Shown piece by piece: positions 35,612 through 44,188 of a stretch of 60,494 nt of DNA (position 1 is its first letter; each line of letters starts with the position of its first letter). Both the position numbers and the translations under genes were made by a program. Where the stretch lies: assembly GCA_029558735.1 (NCBI GenBank), contig JAKQDP010000038.1, forward strand, positions 1-60,494, given 5' to 3'. This DNA comes from a bacterium (GTDB taxonomy: Bacteria > Patescibacteriota > Patescibacteriia > 2-01-FULL-39-33). The notes below the pieces were generated by a model that made no database searches, had not been told where the DNA came from, and saw only the letters and a program-made list of their open reading frames with translations.

Positions 35612-36487
35612 ATGGACAAGCAATTAATCATTTTGCCTTTCGATCATCGCCATTCATTCTTGCGCGATATTTTAGGCTTAAAAAAAAATCCTTCCTGGCG
35701 CCAAAAGAAACAAGTCACTGCTTTGAAACAAATAATTTTTGACGCTTTTTTATTAGCCGCTAAAAACTGCCGCCAGCCCCAAAACTTGGCAATCTTAATT
35801 GACGAGGAGTATGGCGCCAAAATCATCAAACAGGCCCAAAAACGAAAAATAAAAATTTGTCTGCCAGTGGAAAAAAGCGGCCAAGACGAGTTCGATTTCA
35901 ATTACAGTGAAAAATTTTCCAGCCATATCACTAAAATCAAGCCAGATTATGTCAAAGCGCTAGTAAGATATAATCCGTTGGAAAAAGAAAAAAACAAACG
36001 CCAGCTTAGCAAGCTAAAAAAATTAAGCGATTGGTGCCGGCAAAAACATTATCCACTGATTTTGGAGCTACTGGTCCCGCCGACCGACCAAGACCTCAAA
36101 TTAGCCGGCTCCAGAAAACAATACGACCAAAAACTGCGTGGCCGGCGGACCATTGCCGCTATTAAAGAAATAAGAAAAGCCCTCACAATCGCCCTTTGGA
36201 AGCTGGAGGGATACGATGATGAATTATCTTGCCGACAAATCACTCACGCCGTCGGCCCTCGGGAAAAAATTATCATTTTAGGCCGCGGCGAAAATAAAAG
36301 CCAAGTTGAGCGCTGGTTGAAAAACAGCAAACCGAATCAAAATGTAATCGGTTTTGCTATTGGCCGAACAATTTTTCTAAAAGCGCTCCAACAATACGTC
36401 GCCAACCCAAAAAACAAAAAACAAACCACTGAAATTATTGCCAAGAATTTTCTTCATTTCATCAATTACTGGGAAAATATTAAATAA
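35612..36487 (+). CDS. DUF2090 / IolC C-terminal-type aldolase-like protein
   Basis: 291 residues. LPFDHRHSF at the start and ALWKLEGYDDELSC... IIILGRGENKSQVERWL... VIGFAIGRTIFLKAL match DUF2090, the C-terminal part of two-domain IolC proteins, which is a class I aldolase-like TIM barrel. Here it stands alone, without the sugar-kinase half. LELLVPPTD and a Lys in ALWKLEG fit a Schiff-base enzyme, but the substrate is unknown, as no inositol genes are nearby. Promoter and terminator are its own. Confidence 0.8.
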   Translation: MDKQLIILPFDHRHSFLRDILGLKKNPSWRQKKQVTALKQIIFDAFLLAAKNCRQPQNLAILIDEEYGAKIIKQAQKRKIKICLPVEKSGQDEFDFNYSEKFSSHITKIKPDYVKALVRYNPLEKEKNKRQLSKLKKLSDWCRQKHYPLILELLVPPTDQDLKLAGSRKQYDQKLRGRRTIAAIKEIRKALTIALWKLEGYDDELSCRQITHAVGPREKIIILGRGENKSQVERWLKNSKPNQNVIGFAIGRTIFLKALQQYVANPKNKKQTTEIIAKNFLHFINYWENIK

Positions 36488-36499
36488 ACCAACTGAAAT

Positions 36500-36533
36500 A
36501 AATCTCGGCCCGAATGTTCGGGCCGAGATTTTA
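36500..36533 (+). terminator. Rho-independent terminator
   Basis: A perfect 15-bp stem, AAATCTCGGCCCGAA / TTCGGGCCGAGATTT, with a 2-base loop, then T-rich sequence. Confidence 0.93.
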
Positions 36534-36626
36534 TATTGATAATTAAAATTTGACTAAAGACCAGCTCATTTCACCCCCTAAAGGATTAACCAAGCTCAAC
36601 AGACTTTCTGACTTTATGGCGCGGAC

Positions 36627-38201
36627 TTATCTAATCACACAAGTACCGGTCATTTCCGGATCCTTAGGTAAGCCGACTATCTCCAAAATGGTCGGCGCCA
36701 CATCGGACAAGATACCGGCCGGCCGCATCAATGATAAATCCTCGCCTGATTGATTGGCGCTAACAAATTTCGGCGCGGCAACAATAAAAGGAACCGGGTA
36801 AATATTATGTTCCTTATCCACCTGACCGGTAGCCAAATTAAACATCTCTTCGGCGTTGCCATGGTCGCCGACAATAAAAGCAATGCCGCCCTGTTCCAAA
36901 ATCGCCGGCACCACTCTAGACAAGCACTCGTCAACCGTCTCAATGGCTTTAATGGTCGCCGACAAATTGCCGGTATGACCGACCATATCCGGATTGGCAT
37001 AATTAACGGCAATAAAGCCATATTGTTTACTCTTAATCGCCTTCAACAACTCTTTTGTCACCTCCAAAGCCGACATCTCCGGCTTTTGGTCATAACTGGT
37101 GACCGCCGGTGATGGCACCAAAATCCGCTCTTCGCCGGCAAACGGCTGCTCAATCCCCCCATTCAAGAAAAAAGTGACATGGGCATATTTTTCTGTCTCG
37201 GCAATATGCAACTGCTTGATATTATAATCGCTAAATATCTTAGCCAAAGGATTGGTGATGTGCTCCGGCTCAAACAATACCTCGGCCGGTAAATTCTGAT
37301 CGTATTCGGTAAAAGTCAGCAACATTAAATCATTAAATTTCTTGTTGGCAAATTCTTTAAAATCTTGGCCGACTAAGGCTTGGCTCAGCTGCCTGGCGCG
37401 ATCCGCCCGAAAATTAAAAAATATTACTGTATCGCCGTCGTTAATCGGGCCGACGGGTTGATTCTTTTTATTGATAATCACTGTCGGCTCAAATTCTTCG
37501 TCAAAAATATTATTAGCATACGACTGCTCAATCGCTTTAACCGGGTCACTGGCCGTCTGAGCCGCCTGACCCAAGACAATCGCCTCATAAGCTTTCTTAA
37601 TCCGGTCCCAATTGTTATTGCGGTCCATCCCGTAAAAGCGTCCGCCAAGGGAAGCAATTTCGCCGGTTTTTTCTTTTTTGCATAAACGAAGCAATTGAAC
37701 CATAAAATCCTTGCCGGCATCGCGGGCGCTGTCACGGCCGTCTAAAAAAAGATGCAAATAAACCCGCTTGTTGATCTTAGCGGTCCGGGCAAAGTTTATC
37801 AGCGCCTCCAGGTGATCTTGGGAACTGTGAACCCCGCCCTTGCCAATCAGACCAATTAAATGCAGGGCGCCTTTATTTTTTTTGATTCGCCCAATTACCC
37901 CCTCCAGGGGAGGCAATTTAAAAAATTGACCAGTGGAAATTGATTTGTCTATCCGGGGCAGGCTCTGATAACGCAGAATGCCCGAGCCAATGGTCAAGTG
38001 CCCGACTTCACTGTTGCCCACTTCACCCCACGGCAAACCAACCGCTTCACTTGAGGCCTCTAATAATACCGTCGGATAAGTAGCCACCAGTGAATCGATA
38101 AAGGGCTTTTTGGCCAGACTAACAGCATTGGATTTGCTCTGAGGCGCAATACCAAAACCGTCCAACACAATTAGGGCGACTGGAAAAAAATTCAAAGCCA
38201 T
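36627..38201 (-). CDS. gpmI: 2,3-bisphosphoglycerate-independent phosphoglycerate mutase
   Basis: Glycolytic enzyme that interconverts 3- and 2-phosphoglycerate with two Mn ions. 524 residues, normal. LIVLDGFGIAPQ gives metal ligands, GEVGNSEVGHL the catalytic Ser, HLFLDGRDSARDAG and FINTDVG-like GMVGDHGNAEEM-type segments (here FIVGDHGNAEEMFN and NYANPDMVGHTG) the second metal site. It is at the end of a small operon after a response regulator and a 77-residue protein. Confidence 0.95.
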   Translation of the reverse strand: MALNFFPVALIVLDGFGIAPQSKSNAVSLAKKPFIDSLVATYPTVLLEASSEAVGLPWGEVGNSEVGHLTIGSGILRYQSLPRIDKSISTGQFFKLPPLEGVIGRIKKNKGALHLIGLIGKGGVHSSQDHLEALINFARTAKINKRVYLHLFLDGRDSARDAGKDFMVQLLRLCKKEKTGEIASLGGRFYGMDRNNNWDRIKKAYEAIVLGQAAQTASDPVKAIEQSYANNIFDEEFEPTVIINKKNQPVGPINDGDTVIFFNFRADRARQLSQALVGQDFKEFANKKFNDLMLLTFTEYDQNLPAEVLFEPEHITNPLAKIFSDYNIKQLHIAETEKYAHVTFFLNGGIEQPFAGEERILVPSPAVTSYDQKPEMSALEVTKELLKAIKSKQYGFIAVNYANPDMVGHTGNLSATIKAIETVDECLSRVVPAILEQGGIAFIVGDHGNAEEMFNLATGQVDKEHNIYPVPFIVAAPKFVSANQSGEDLSLMRPAGILSDVAPTILEIVGLPKDPEMTGTCVIR

Positions 38202-38207
38202 AAAAAA

Positions 38208-38441
38208 TTATTGGTTACCGGCTTCAAAAATACTTTTAATCTTCGCTTCTGTTTCCGCCAACTCTTCGATGATTTGCTTTTTTCGATAAGCGTCGGCTTC
38301 TTTCTCGTAGTTGACAACCTGGAGGTTGTAATCATAAATAACATCCGTGAGGAGCGGCAGTAACTTGGCTTTTTGATCGGCGTCAGTAACGCCATGGTCC
38401 TGAAAAAACGATTCAATCGTTTTTTGAGAAAAATCACTCAT
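38208..38441 (-). CDS. Small helical protein of unknown function
   Basis: 77 residues, mostly charged alpha helix (KTIESFFQDHGVTDADQKAKLLPLL... YEKEADAYRKKQIIEELAETEAKIKSIF). It fills the gap between the response regulator (4 bases) and gpmI (6 bases) and has no better overlapping frame. Not recognised. Confidence 0.65.
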   Translation of the reverse strand: MSDFSQKTIESFFQDHGVTDADQKAKLLPLLTDVIYDYNLQVVNYEKEADAYRKKQIIEELAETEAKIKSIFEAGNQ

Positions 38442-38445
38442 CTGC

Positions 38446-38832
38446 TTAAGTTAAATATTTTTTAGTTTTCTCCACAATATCATTAATGGCAAAATTGCTC
38501 TTAATCAAATAATCTTTAGCGCCAAGTTGTTTGGCTTTGGCAATGTCGCTATCCTGCCCCAGATTGGACATCACCACCATGTTAATCTTTTTAGTCGCTG
38601 GATTTTTTTTAATTTCCTCCAGCGCCTCGAAACCGTTTTTTATCGGCATAATGATATCCAACAAGATTAATTGGGGTTGCTCGCTGACGGCTTTCTTAAC
38701 CGCTTCGGCGCCGTCTTTGGCTAAAACCACCTGATAGCCACGCCGAATCGGCTTGTTCATCAGTACCGAAGATAATGACTTATCATCTTCGGCTAAAAGT
38801 ATTTTTGCTCCCGGTGTCGGTTGTTTGGCCAT
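38446..38832 (-). CDS. Stand-alone response regulator (CheY-like)
   Basis: 128 residues with only a receiver domain. ILLAEDDKSLSSVL gives the acidic pocket, LLDIIMPIKNG the phospho-acceptor Asp, VVMSN the Thr/Ser and YLIKSNF the Lys. No output domain, so it works by protein contact. The sensor kinase upstream on the same strand is broken, so its partner may be elsewhere. Confidence 0.92.
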   Translation of the reverse strand: MAKQPTPGAKILLAEDDKSLSSVLMNKPIRRGYQVVLAKDGAEAVKKAVSEQPQLILLDIIMPIKNGFEALEEIKKNPATKKINMVVMSNLGQDSDIAKAKQLGAKDYLIKSNFAINDIVEKTKKYLT

Positions 38833-38862
38833 AACTCTTAATTAATTTTTAAAACCAATATT

Positions 38863-38871
38863 ATTTTATCA
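38863..38871 (-). promoter_or_regulatory. Extended -10 promoter of the response regulator
   Basis: Minus strand: TGA-TAAAAT, ~30 bases before the ATG at 38832. No convincing -35. Confidence 0.5.
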
Positions 38872-39019
38872 GCTGTTTTATCTAAAAAATCGATTTTACC
38901 CCTGAATCCCCTCTCGCCCAATCCTAACTTCGTTGCCGTAATTGGTCAAAATAATCGCCCATCGCGCCAAGGGATATGCTTAAGTGCCATTTTATTGGTC
39001 TATAATCATTATACAACAA

Positions 39020-41330
39020 CTAGCCTGGGCCGGCTAATCCCTTCTCGCCTTTTATCTTTTTACTGCCAGATAATGGCAAGGAGAAATAAAAGACGCTGCC
39101 CTGGCCTTCTGTTGATTCAAACCACAACCGGCCACCGGAAATTTCCACAATCATTTTAGAAATATATAATCCCAAGCCCGAGCCTTCTGTTTCCATTTTT
39201 ATCACATTGTCGGCGCGGAAAAATTTTTCAAAAATTCGACTTTGATTAATCTTAGGTATGCCCACTCCGTTATCTTGGATGGCAAAAATCACCTCCCGTT
39301 TGTTGGTCTTTAAGATAACTGTCACAATGCCGGTTCTGGAAGCGGCTGAATACTTAATAGCATTGGAAATAAAATTGGTCACTACTTGCCGGATTAAAGA
39401 GCTGTCAATATTTATTTTTTGGTTTCAGCTTTGGGGTCTTGAAATTAATGACACAATTTTTAGACTGGGCGATCGGCTGATACTCCTTGATCACTCCCTT
39501 AATTAGGGCAATCAAATCAGTCGGCCGCGGATCAACGCTCAACCGGTCGATTTCCAGTCTCGAGACATTCAATAAATCATTGACCAAGTTCATCATCCGC
39601 TCGCTGGATTCCAAGGACTGATTGAGGTAATCCCTCTGTTGCCCGTTGAGTGTTCCCAATTCTCCGCTGGCCAATTCTTCCAATATCCAACGAATGGCGG
39701 TCAGCGGGGTCCGCAATTGATGCGAAGCGACCGAGACAAATTCTGTTTTCATCTTGTCTATCTCCCGCTCTTTGGTCACGTCACAGAAAACCACCACGCA
39801 ACCGGTAACCGCGCTAGCCGAATTTTTAATGGGCGCGGCGGAATCAGCCACCGGCAACTGACTGCCGTCCTTTCTAACAAGCAAGGTATGATTGGACATT
39901 TCCTGAATTTTGCCGGTAGTAAGGGCATTGTTAATAAACTGATCATTAACTATGCCGTCTTTTTCAAAAATAAATTTCAATACCTGGTCATACTTTTGGC
40001 CAATCGCCTCTGTGATGCTAAAACCGGACAACTGAGCGGAAATTTCATTATACATAATAATTTTCAAATCTTTATCTACCACAAATACGCCGTCACCAAT
40101 GCTGTATAAAATGGCATTAGACTTTTCTTTTTCCAAAAATGCCGCCTCTTTTTCCGCTTCGGCGTCCTCCAAAATATTCAACATCGCCGTTTATTGTTTT
40201 TCTAACGCTTTATTTTTTGCTGAATTTCTTTGGTTTGCTCGGCGACTTGCCGGTCAACCTCAGCCCGAGATTTTCTAACTTCTTTCGACATCTGGTTAAA
40301 AGCCCGGAAAAGTTCGCCGATTTCGTCCCGATCTTTCAAGCCAACCCGATAATCCCAATTGCCCCGGCCGATCTCCTTGGCGCCTAAACTCAGCTTGGAC
40401 AATGATTCCGTCACTCCCTGAGTAATCCATTGGGTAATAAAAAAATAAAAAACCACTGAAGTCAAAAAAATAAAAATTAAAAAAACCAGTAGCGCTATTG
40501 GCGCCGCCATAATTTCTCGGTTGTCAATCTTAGCCACTAGCCCCAATTCAAAATCATCAACATAACTGGAAACAGCTACCGCTTTCTGCTGACGATAATC
40601 AAAAATATTAAAAAAGACTGTCTCAACTCCAGCTAAGGCCTGAAGCATTGGCACGGACACCGCATCAAGCGACTGATCATCAAATCGCCTGGCCACCGGA
40701 TACTTAACCTCACCCGCCTCATTTCTAAAAGCTAGTACAACTTCGCCGGTCTTTCCCAGACCGATAGCGCTTTGGATGATTTGCGACAATTTATCAATAT
40801 TGACCACGCTAATGCCCAACGCCACCAACTTCCCATTGTTAAAAATCGGCCCGGAAACGAAAATCTTATAAACACCGTCTTCCTCGACAAAATAAATGCC
40901 ATTATCTTTTAGGCCACCAGTAAAAAATTTTTATCCGCCACCTCGCGGCCGATAAATCGGCTATCGGTGGGAGCGATTATCCGGCCATTCAAATCAATTA
41001 TGCATACTCTCTCAAATTCTCTGATTGGTTCCTTGGCGTCGCTAATAATCTTAATAATTTCCGCCCGGACTGCCTCAGCCGGCTGGTCTCGATAACTGGC
41101 AATCAATTTTCTCAACTGTGTCCGACTGCTGATCAACTTAAATCTCTCTATATTCTGATTAAGATAAGTCGCAACATGTTCGGCGTGCGATTCAGCCGCC
41201 GACTTAAGTAAAGCCACTGATTCTTGGCTGATTGACGAAAAAGAAAACCAACCGACGACTAAAATAATCAACGCCATCAATACAAAAAAGGGGAGAAAAA
41301 AGCCAGATTGATTTTATTCCTAATTCTCAT
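39020..41330 (-). pseudogene. Sensor histidine kinase, broken by several frameshifts and a stop
   Basis: The remains run from an ATG at 41330 (MRIRNKINLAFF) and would give ~770 residues. Order: membrane helix, extracellular Cache-like domain, second membrane helix, HAMP (LGAKEIGRGNWDYRVGLKDRDEIGELF), coiled coil, PAS domain, HisKA H-box (VSVASHQLRTPLTAIRW), HATPase (NFISNAIKYS, DNGVGIP, GSGLGLYI). Four single-base length changes in A/T runs break the frame (41284-41289, 40922-40927, the A6 run around 40211, 39415-39420). There is also an in-frame TAA after ALEKQ near 40190. Restoring 7 or 5 bases in those runs gives smooth family sequence at each junction. It is either a decayed gene or has assembly errors; no active kinase can be read as it stands. 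Confidence 0.85.
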
Positions 41331-41336
41331 AAAAAA

Positions 41337-41537
41337 TTATTTCACCAAATTTAACAGCGCTTTAGCTATCTTCATGTGTTTGACCTCATCATTCCTAATC
41401 TGACTAATTATTTTCCGAGCCTTATCGTCTTTGAGGGTAGTCAGAAAATCATCATAAAGCTCCTTCGCCTGTTTTTCCAATAAATACAAATCCGACATCA
41501 TTTTAATCAGCCGATTTTTGTTTTTTATTTCGTTCAT
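41337..41537 (-). CDS. Small ferritin-like helical protein
   Basis: 66 residues. Two helices with LYLLEKQAKELYDDFLTTL and RNDEVKHMKIAKALL look like half of a ferritin-like bundle (E...E-x-x-H pattern), but a whole metal site is not present. It overlaps the previous ORF by 35 bases and ends 6 bases before the broken kinase. Possibly a real small protein, possibly a fragment. Confidence 0.5.
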   Translation of the reverse strand: MNEIKNKNRLIKMMSDLYLLEKQAKELYDDFLTTLKDDKARKIISQIRNDEVKHMKIAKALLNLVK

Positions 41538-41697
41538 AATTAATCAAGCTATTAATTTTTCGACGATGACTAACGTTTTCTTTCGTCAACTGACTCAACA
41601 GCGCTTTGGCTCGCCGTTTCTTAAAAAAACTGATCGTTGATTCTTCAATTGCCTGCCGATAAGTATCGTTCAATTGCCAAATAACATCTTCTTCCAT
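41503..41697 (-). CDS. Small helical protein in the PAS-kinase locus
   Basis: 64 residues from the ATG at 41697 (MEEDVIWQLNDTYRQAIEESTISFFKKRRAKALLSQLTKENVSHRRKINSL). All helix and strongly charged. It overlaps both neighbours in other frames, so it may be the broken continuation of one reading frame. Not recognised. Confidence 0.45.
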   Translation of the reverse strand: MEEDVIWQLNDTYRQAIEESTISFFKKRRAKALLSQLTKENVSHRRKINSLINYERNKKQKSAD

Positions 41698-42326
41698 GGC
41701 CACCACTTCTTTAAACTTGTCCGACCAAGATCGGCTTTGGCTTTTGGTGCCACCTTCGCTTTTCCGGTTAAGGCTCTTATTTTTTCTTTCAGTTCCACCA
41801 TTTTTAATTCTCGACCAACCATCAAATCATTAAACCTCTCCAATTGATTGATCTTCTCCTTCAGCTGAGACACGTCATTCATGGTGCCGACCATCCGTTG
41901 CTTGTCTACCAACACCCCCGCGTCTTCAATAAAAGCATACTGACCGTTTTTTCGCCGAAACCGGTATTCAATGTGATATTTGGTTCGCGTTTTAATCGCT
42001 TTGGCCAATAATTTCGCCGCCAATTTTCTGTCATCAGGATGAATTAGTTTCTCCCAGCGAGCCAAATCGCAATCAATAAATTCTGCCGGCGAATAGCCGG
42101 CCACGCTAGAAATATTACCCGACCAAACAATCCGGCCGGTTTTTAAATTGAAGTCATAAAGCAATTGCTTGCTGTTTTCCAAAGCGACGCGATAACGAAT
42201 TTCCAGTTCTGTTAATTTTTTAAGCACGGCTGAACCGGTTACGGCCAAATCAACTTACCGCCCCTGGGCGGAAGCTTTTGTTTTCTAACTCGGATGTTTG
42301 TTGCTGCCAGTTGGTTTGATTGCCAT
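41670..42326 (-). pseudogene. PAS-domain protein with two early in-frame stops
   Basis: A good promoter and an AAGGTG site at 42336-42331 point to the ATG at 42326, which reads MAIKPTGSNKHPS then TAG, nine codons, TAA, and then the PAS protein in the same frame. The body (residues LTELEIRYRVALENSKQLLYDFNLKTG... GYSPAEF... LIHPDDR... YRFRRKNGQYAFIEDAG) is a PAS-fold-3 with PAC. A TTG at 42248 or GTG at 42227 could restart translation and give ~185 residues. No output domain follows. Confidence 0.65.
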
Positions 42327-42352
42327 TAGTCACCTTGTTCAATATTTTTTTA

Positions 42353-42361
42353 ATTATAACA
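42353..42361 (-). promoter_or_regulatory. Extended -10 promoter of the PAS locus
   Basis: Minus strand: TGT-TATAAT. Its start would lie ~20 bases before the ATG at 42326. Confidence 0.6.
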
Positions 42362-42371
42362 TTTTTCCCAG

Positions 42372-42398
42372 AAAAAAAATACGCCGCTCTAGCGGCGT
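42372..42398 (-). terminator. Terminator of the ABC exporter
   Basis: ACGCCGCT pairs with AGCGGCGT and is followed on the minus strand by eight Ts. Confidence 0.92.
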
Positions 42399-42415
42399 AA
42401 CAATTGGCCAACCGA

Positions 42416-43183
42416 CTAACTTTCCATTCGACTAAACAACCAACTGCCGACACTTAAAATAATCGTCACCAACGCCATAAGCACCAAAAAATCCCAACTA
42501 ATTGAATAATGAAACTGACCGGTTAGACCGCCCCGTACGCCGTCAACACCATAGCTCAATGGATTGAATCGAACAATAACTGACAGGCCGGCCGGTAAAT
42601 CCTCCACCGGAAAAAGCGCTCCCGACAAAAAAAATAGGGGCATCACAATCATATTAATAACCACCGGAAAAGCGTGCATATCATTGAAAAAAGTCGCCAA
42701 TAAGGTGCCAAAAGCGGTAAACATTAGGGCGATTAAAAACATAAACATTAACGCCAGCAACCAGCCGCCCAAAGAAATCGGGGTAAAACCGATTAAAAAA
42801 GCGATAAAAAAAACCAGCAACCCCTGTAACATCGCCACTGAAGCTCCCCCCAATGTTCGTCCCAACATAATCGCCAGCCGAGAAATCGGCGCCACTAAGG
42901 TTTCCTTGAGAAAACCGAACTGCTTATCGCTAATCACTTCGGTGCCGGTAAACATCGCACTAAAAATCACACTCATGGCAACAATGCCCGGCGCCAAAAA
43001 AGTAATGTAATCGCCCTGACCGGCTTGGGCGTAAACATTTTTAAAACCAAAACCAAAAGCGACCAAAAATAATACCGGTTGAAATATCGACATAACCAAC
43101 CTGGCCTTGGAGCGAAGATGCCTCTTGATTTGACGCAACCACAGAATATAAACTGCGGCTAATTCATGATTTATTTTTTCCAT
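42416..43183 (-). CDS. ABC-2 type exporter permease
   Basis: 255 residues with six membrane helices, the ABC-2 membrane family. FLAPGIVAMSVIFSAMFTGTEVISDKQFGFLKETLVAPISR is the coupling region and MPLFFLSGALFPVEDLP is another hallmark. It overlaps the ATPase gene by 13 bases. It probably exports a drug, lipid or polysaccharide (DrrB-like), with substrate unknown. Confidence 0.92.
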   Translation of the reverse strand: MEKINHELAAVYILWLRQIKRHLRSKARLVMSIFQPVLFLVAFGFGFKNVYAQAGQGDYITFLAPGIVAMSVIFSAMFTGTEVISDKQFGFLKETLVAPISRLAIMLGRTLGGASVAMLQGLLVFFIAFLIGFTPISLGGWLLALMFMFLIALMFTAFGTLLATFFNDMHAFPVVINMIVMPLFFLSGALFPVEDLPAGLSVIVRFNPLSYGVDGVRGGLTGQFHYSISWDFLVLMALVTIILSVGSWLFSRMES

Positions 43184-43962
43184 TTTCTTTGATTTAATAA
43201 GCGCAGCCGTTCAGCGGCGCTGATATTTTCATCGCGAAGGTCATAGCCGGTCAGCTTTAAAAAAGCCTGTTCCAAGCTATCACTGTCCGTTTGCCGCTGC
43301 AAATCTTGCGGAGTACCTCGAGCAACAATTTGACCCCGATCAATAATGGCAATTTGATCGGCATAACGCTGGGCCTCATCCATATAATGGGTGGTAAAAA
43401 ATACCGTCAACTGGCGTTGTTGATTCAAATTCTTGATGTAAGCCCAGATATGATTGCGCGTTTGCGGATCCAACCCCAAGGTCGGTTCATCCAAAAACAA
43501 CACTTTCGGCTCATGGAGTAAACCGCGGGCAATCTCCAGTCGCCGCTTCATGCCGCCGGAAAAATCCTTGACCAGACTTTTCTGCCGCTCGGTTAAATTG
43601 ACCAACTCCAATAATTTGGCAATTTTTGCTCGACGTTCAGCTTTGGGTAAGGCGTAAATCAGCGCATGAAAATACATATTTTCATAAGCCGTCAGCTCAT
43701 CATCCAGACTGTAATCTTGGAACACTACCCCAAATGAACGGCGCGCTTGGGCCGGAGCGGCCAAAACATCAAAACCGTTTATTTCCAATTGACCACTAGT
43801 TGGCTTGAGCAGGGTGACTAACATTTTTATAGTGGTGCTTTTGCCGGCGCCATTAGGACCCAAAAAAGCGAAAATACTGCCCGGCGCCACGCCAAAAGAA
43901 ACGCCATCAACGGCCTTAAGACCATCAAATTGCTTGGTTAGATTGTCAACCTTAATTATCAT
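43171..43962 (-). CDS. ABC exporter ATP-binding subunit (DrrA-like)
   Basis: 263 residues from the ATG at 43962 (MIIKVDNLTKQFDGLKAVDGVSF). Walker A is GPNGAGKST, Q-loop VFQDYSLDDEL, signature DFSGGMKRRLEIARGLLHEPKVLFLDEP (signature + Walker B), H-loop FFTTHYMDEAQ. The tail (DSDSLEQAFLKLTGYDLRDE) resembles the DrrA family. Partner of the downstream permease. Confidence 0.94.
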   Translation of the reverse strand: MIIKVDNLTKQFDGLKAVDGVSFGVAPGSIFAFLGPNGAGKSTTIKMLVTLLKPTSGQLEINGFDVLAAPAQARRSFGVVFQDYSLDDELTAYENMYFHALIYALPKAERRAKIAKLLELVNLTERQKSLVKDFSGGMKRRLEIARGLLHEPKVLFLDEPTLGLDPQTRNHIWAYIKNLNQQRQLTVFFTTHYMDEAQRYADQIAIIDRGQIVARGTPQDLQRQTDSDSLEQAFLKLTGYDLRDENISAAERLRLLNQRKWKK

Positions 43963-44136
43963 TAAATGATTTATAATAATTAAACCAAGAAGCACCAACT
44001 AAGCAAGCTGCTTACTCCTGGTCCAAATTCTCCGGGGGCAATCTTACCGGAAGCAAAAGGAATTTGAGCAAGCCTAACTTTAAAATTATTAATTATGAAG
44101 GCTGACATCTTTATAGCATTTTTTAAAAAAAGATAC

Positions 44137-44172
44137 AAAAAAAGAGCGGATTAGATTTTAATCTAATCCGCT
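44137..44172 (-). terminator. Terminator of the 469-aa lipoprotein gene
   Basis: A perfect 13-bp stem, AGCGGATTAGATT / AATCTAATCCGCT, then a T-run on the minus strand. Confidence 0.93.
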
Positions 44173-44188
44173 AAATTTGGCGGCGCTT

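Noticed and set aside
42250-42453. 67-codon minus-strand frame across the end of the ABC permease
   Set aside because: It overlaps the permease and its terminator, and the promoter plus ribosome site in the same stretch point to a different frame (ATG at 42326).
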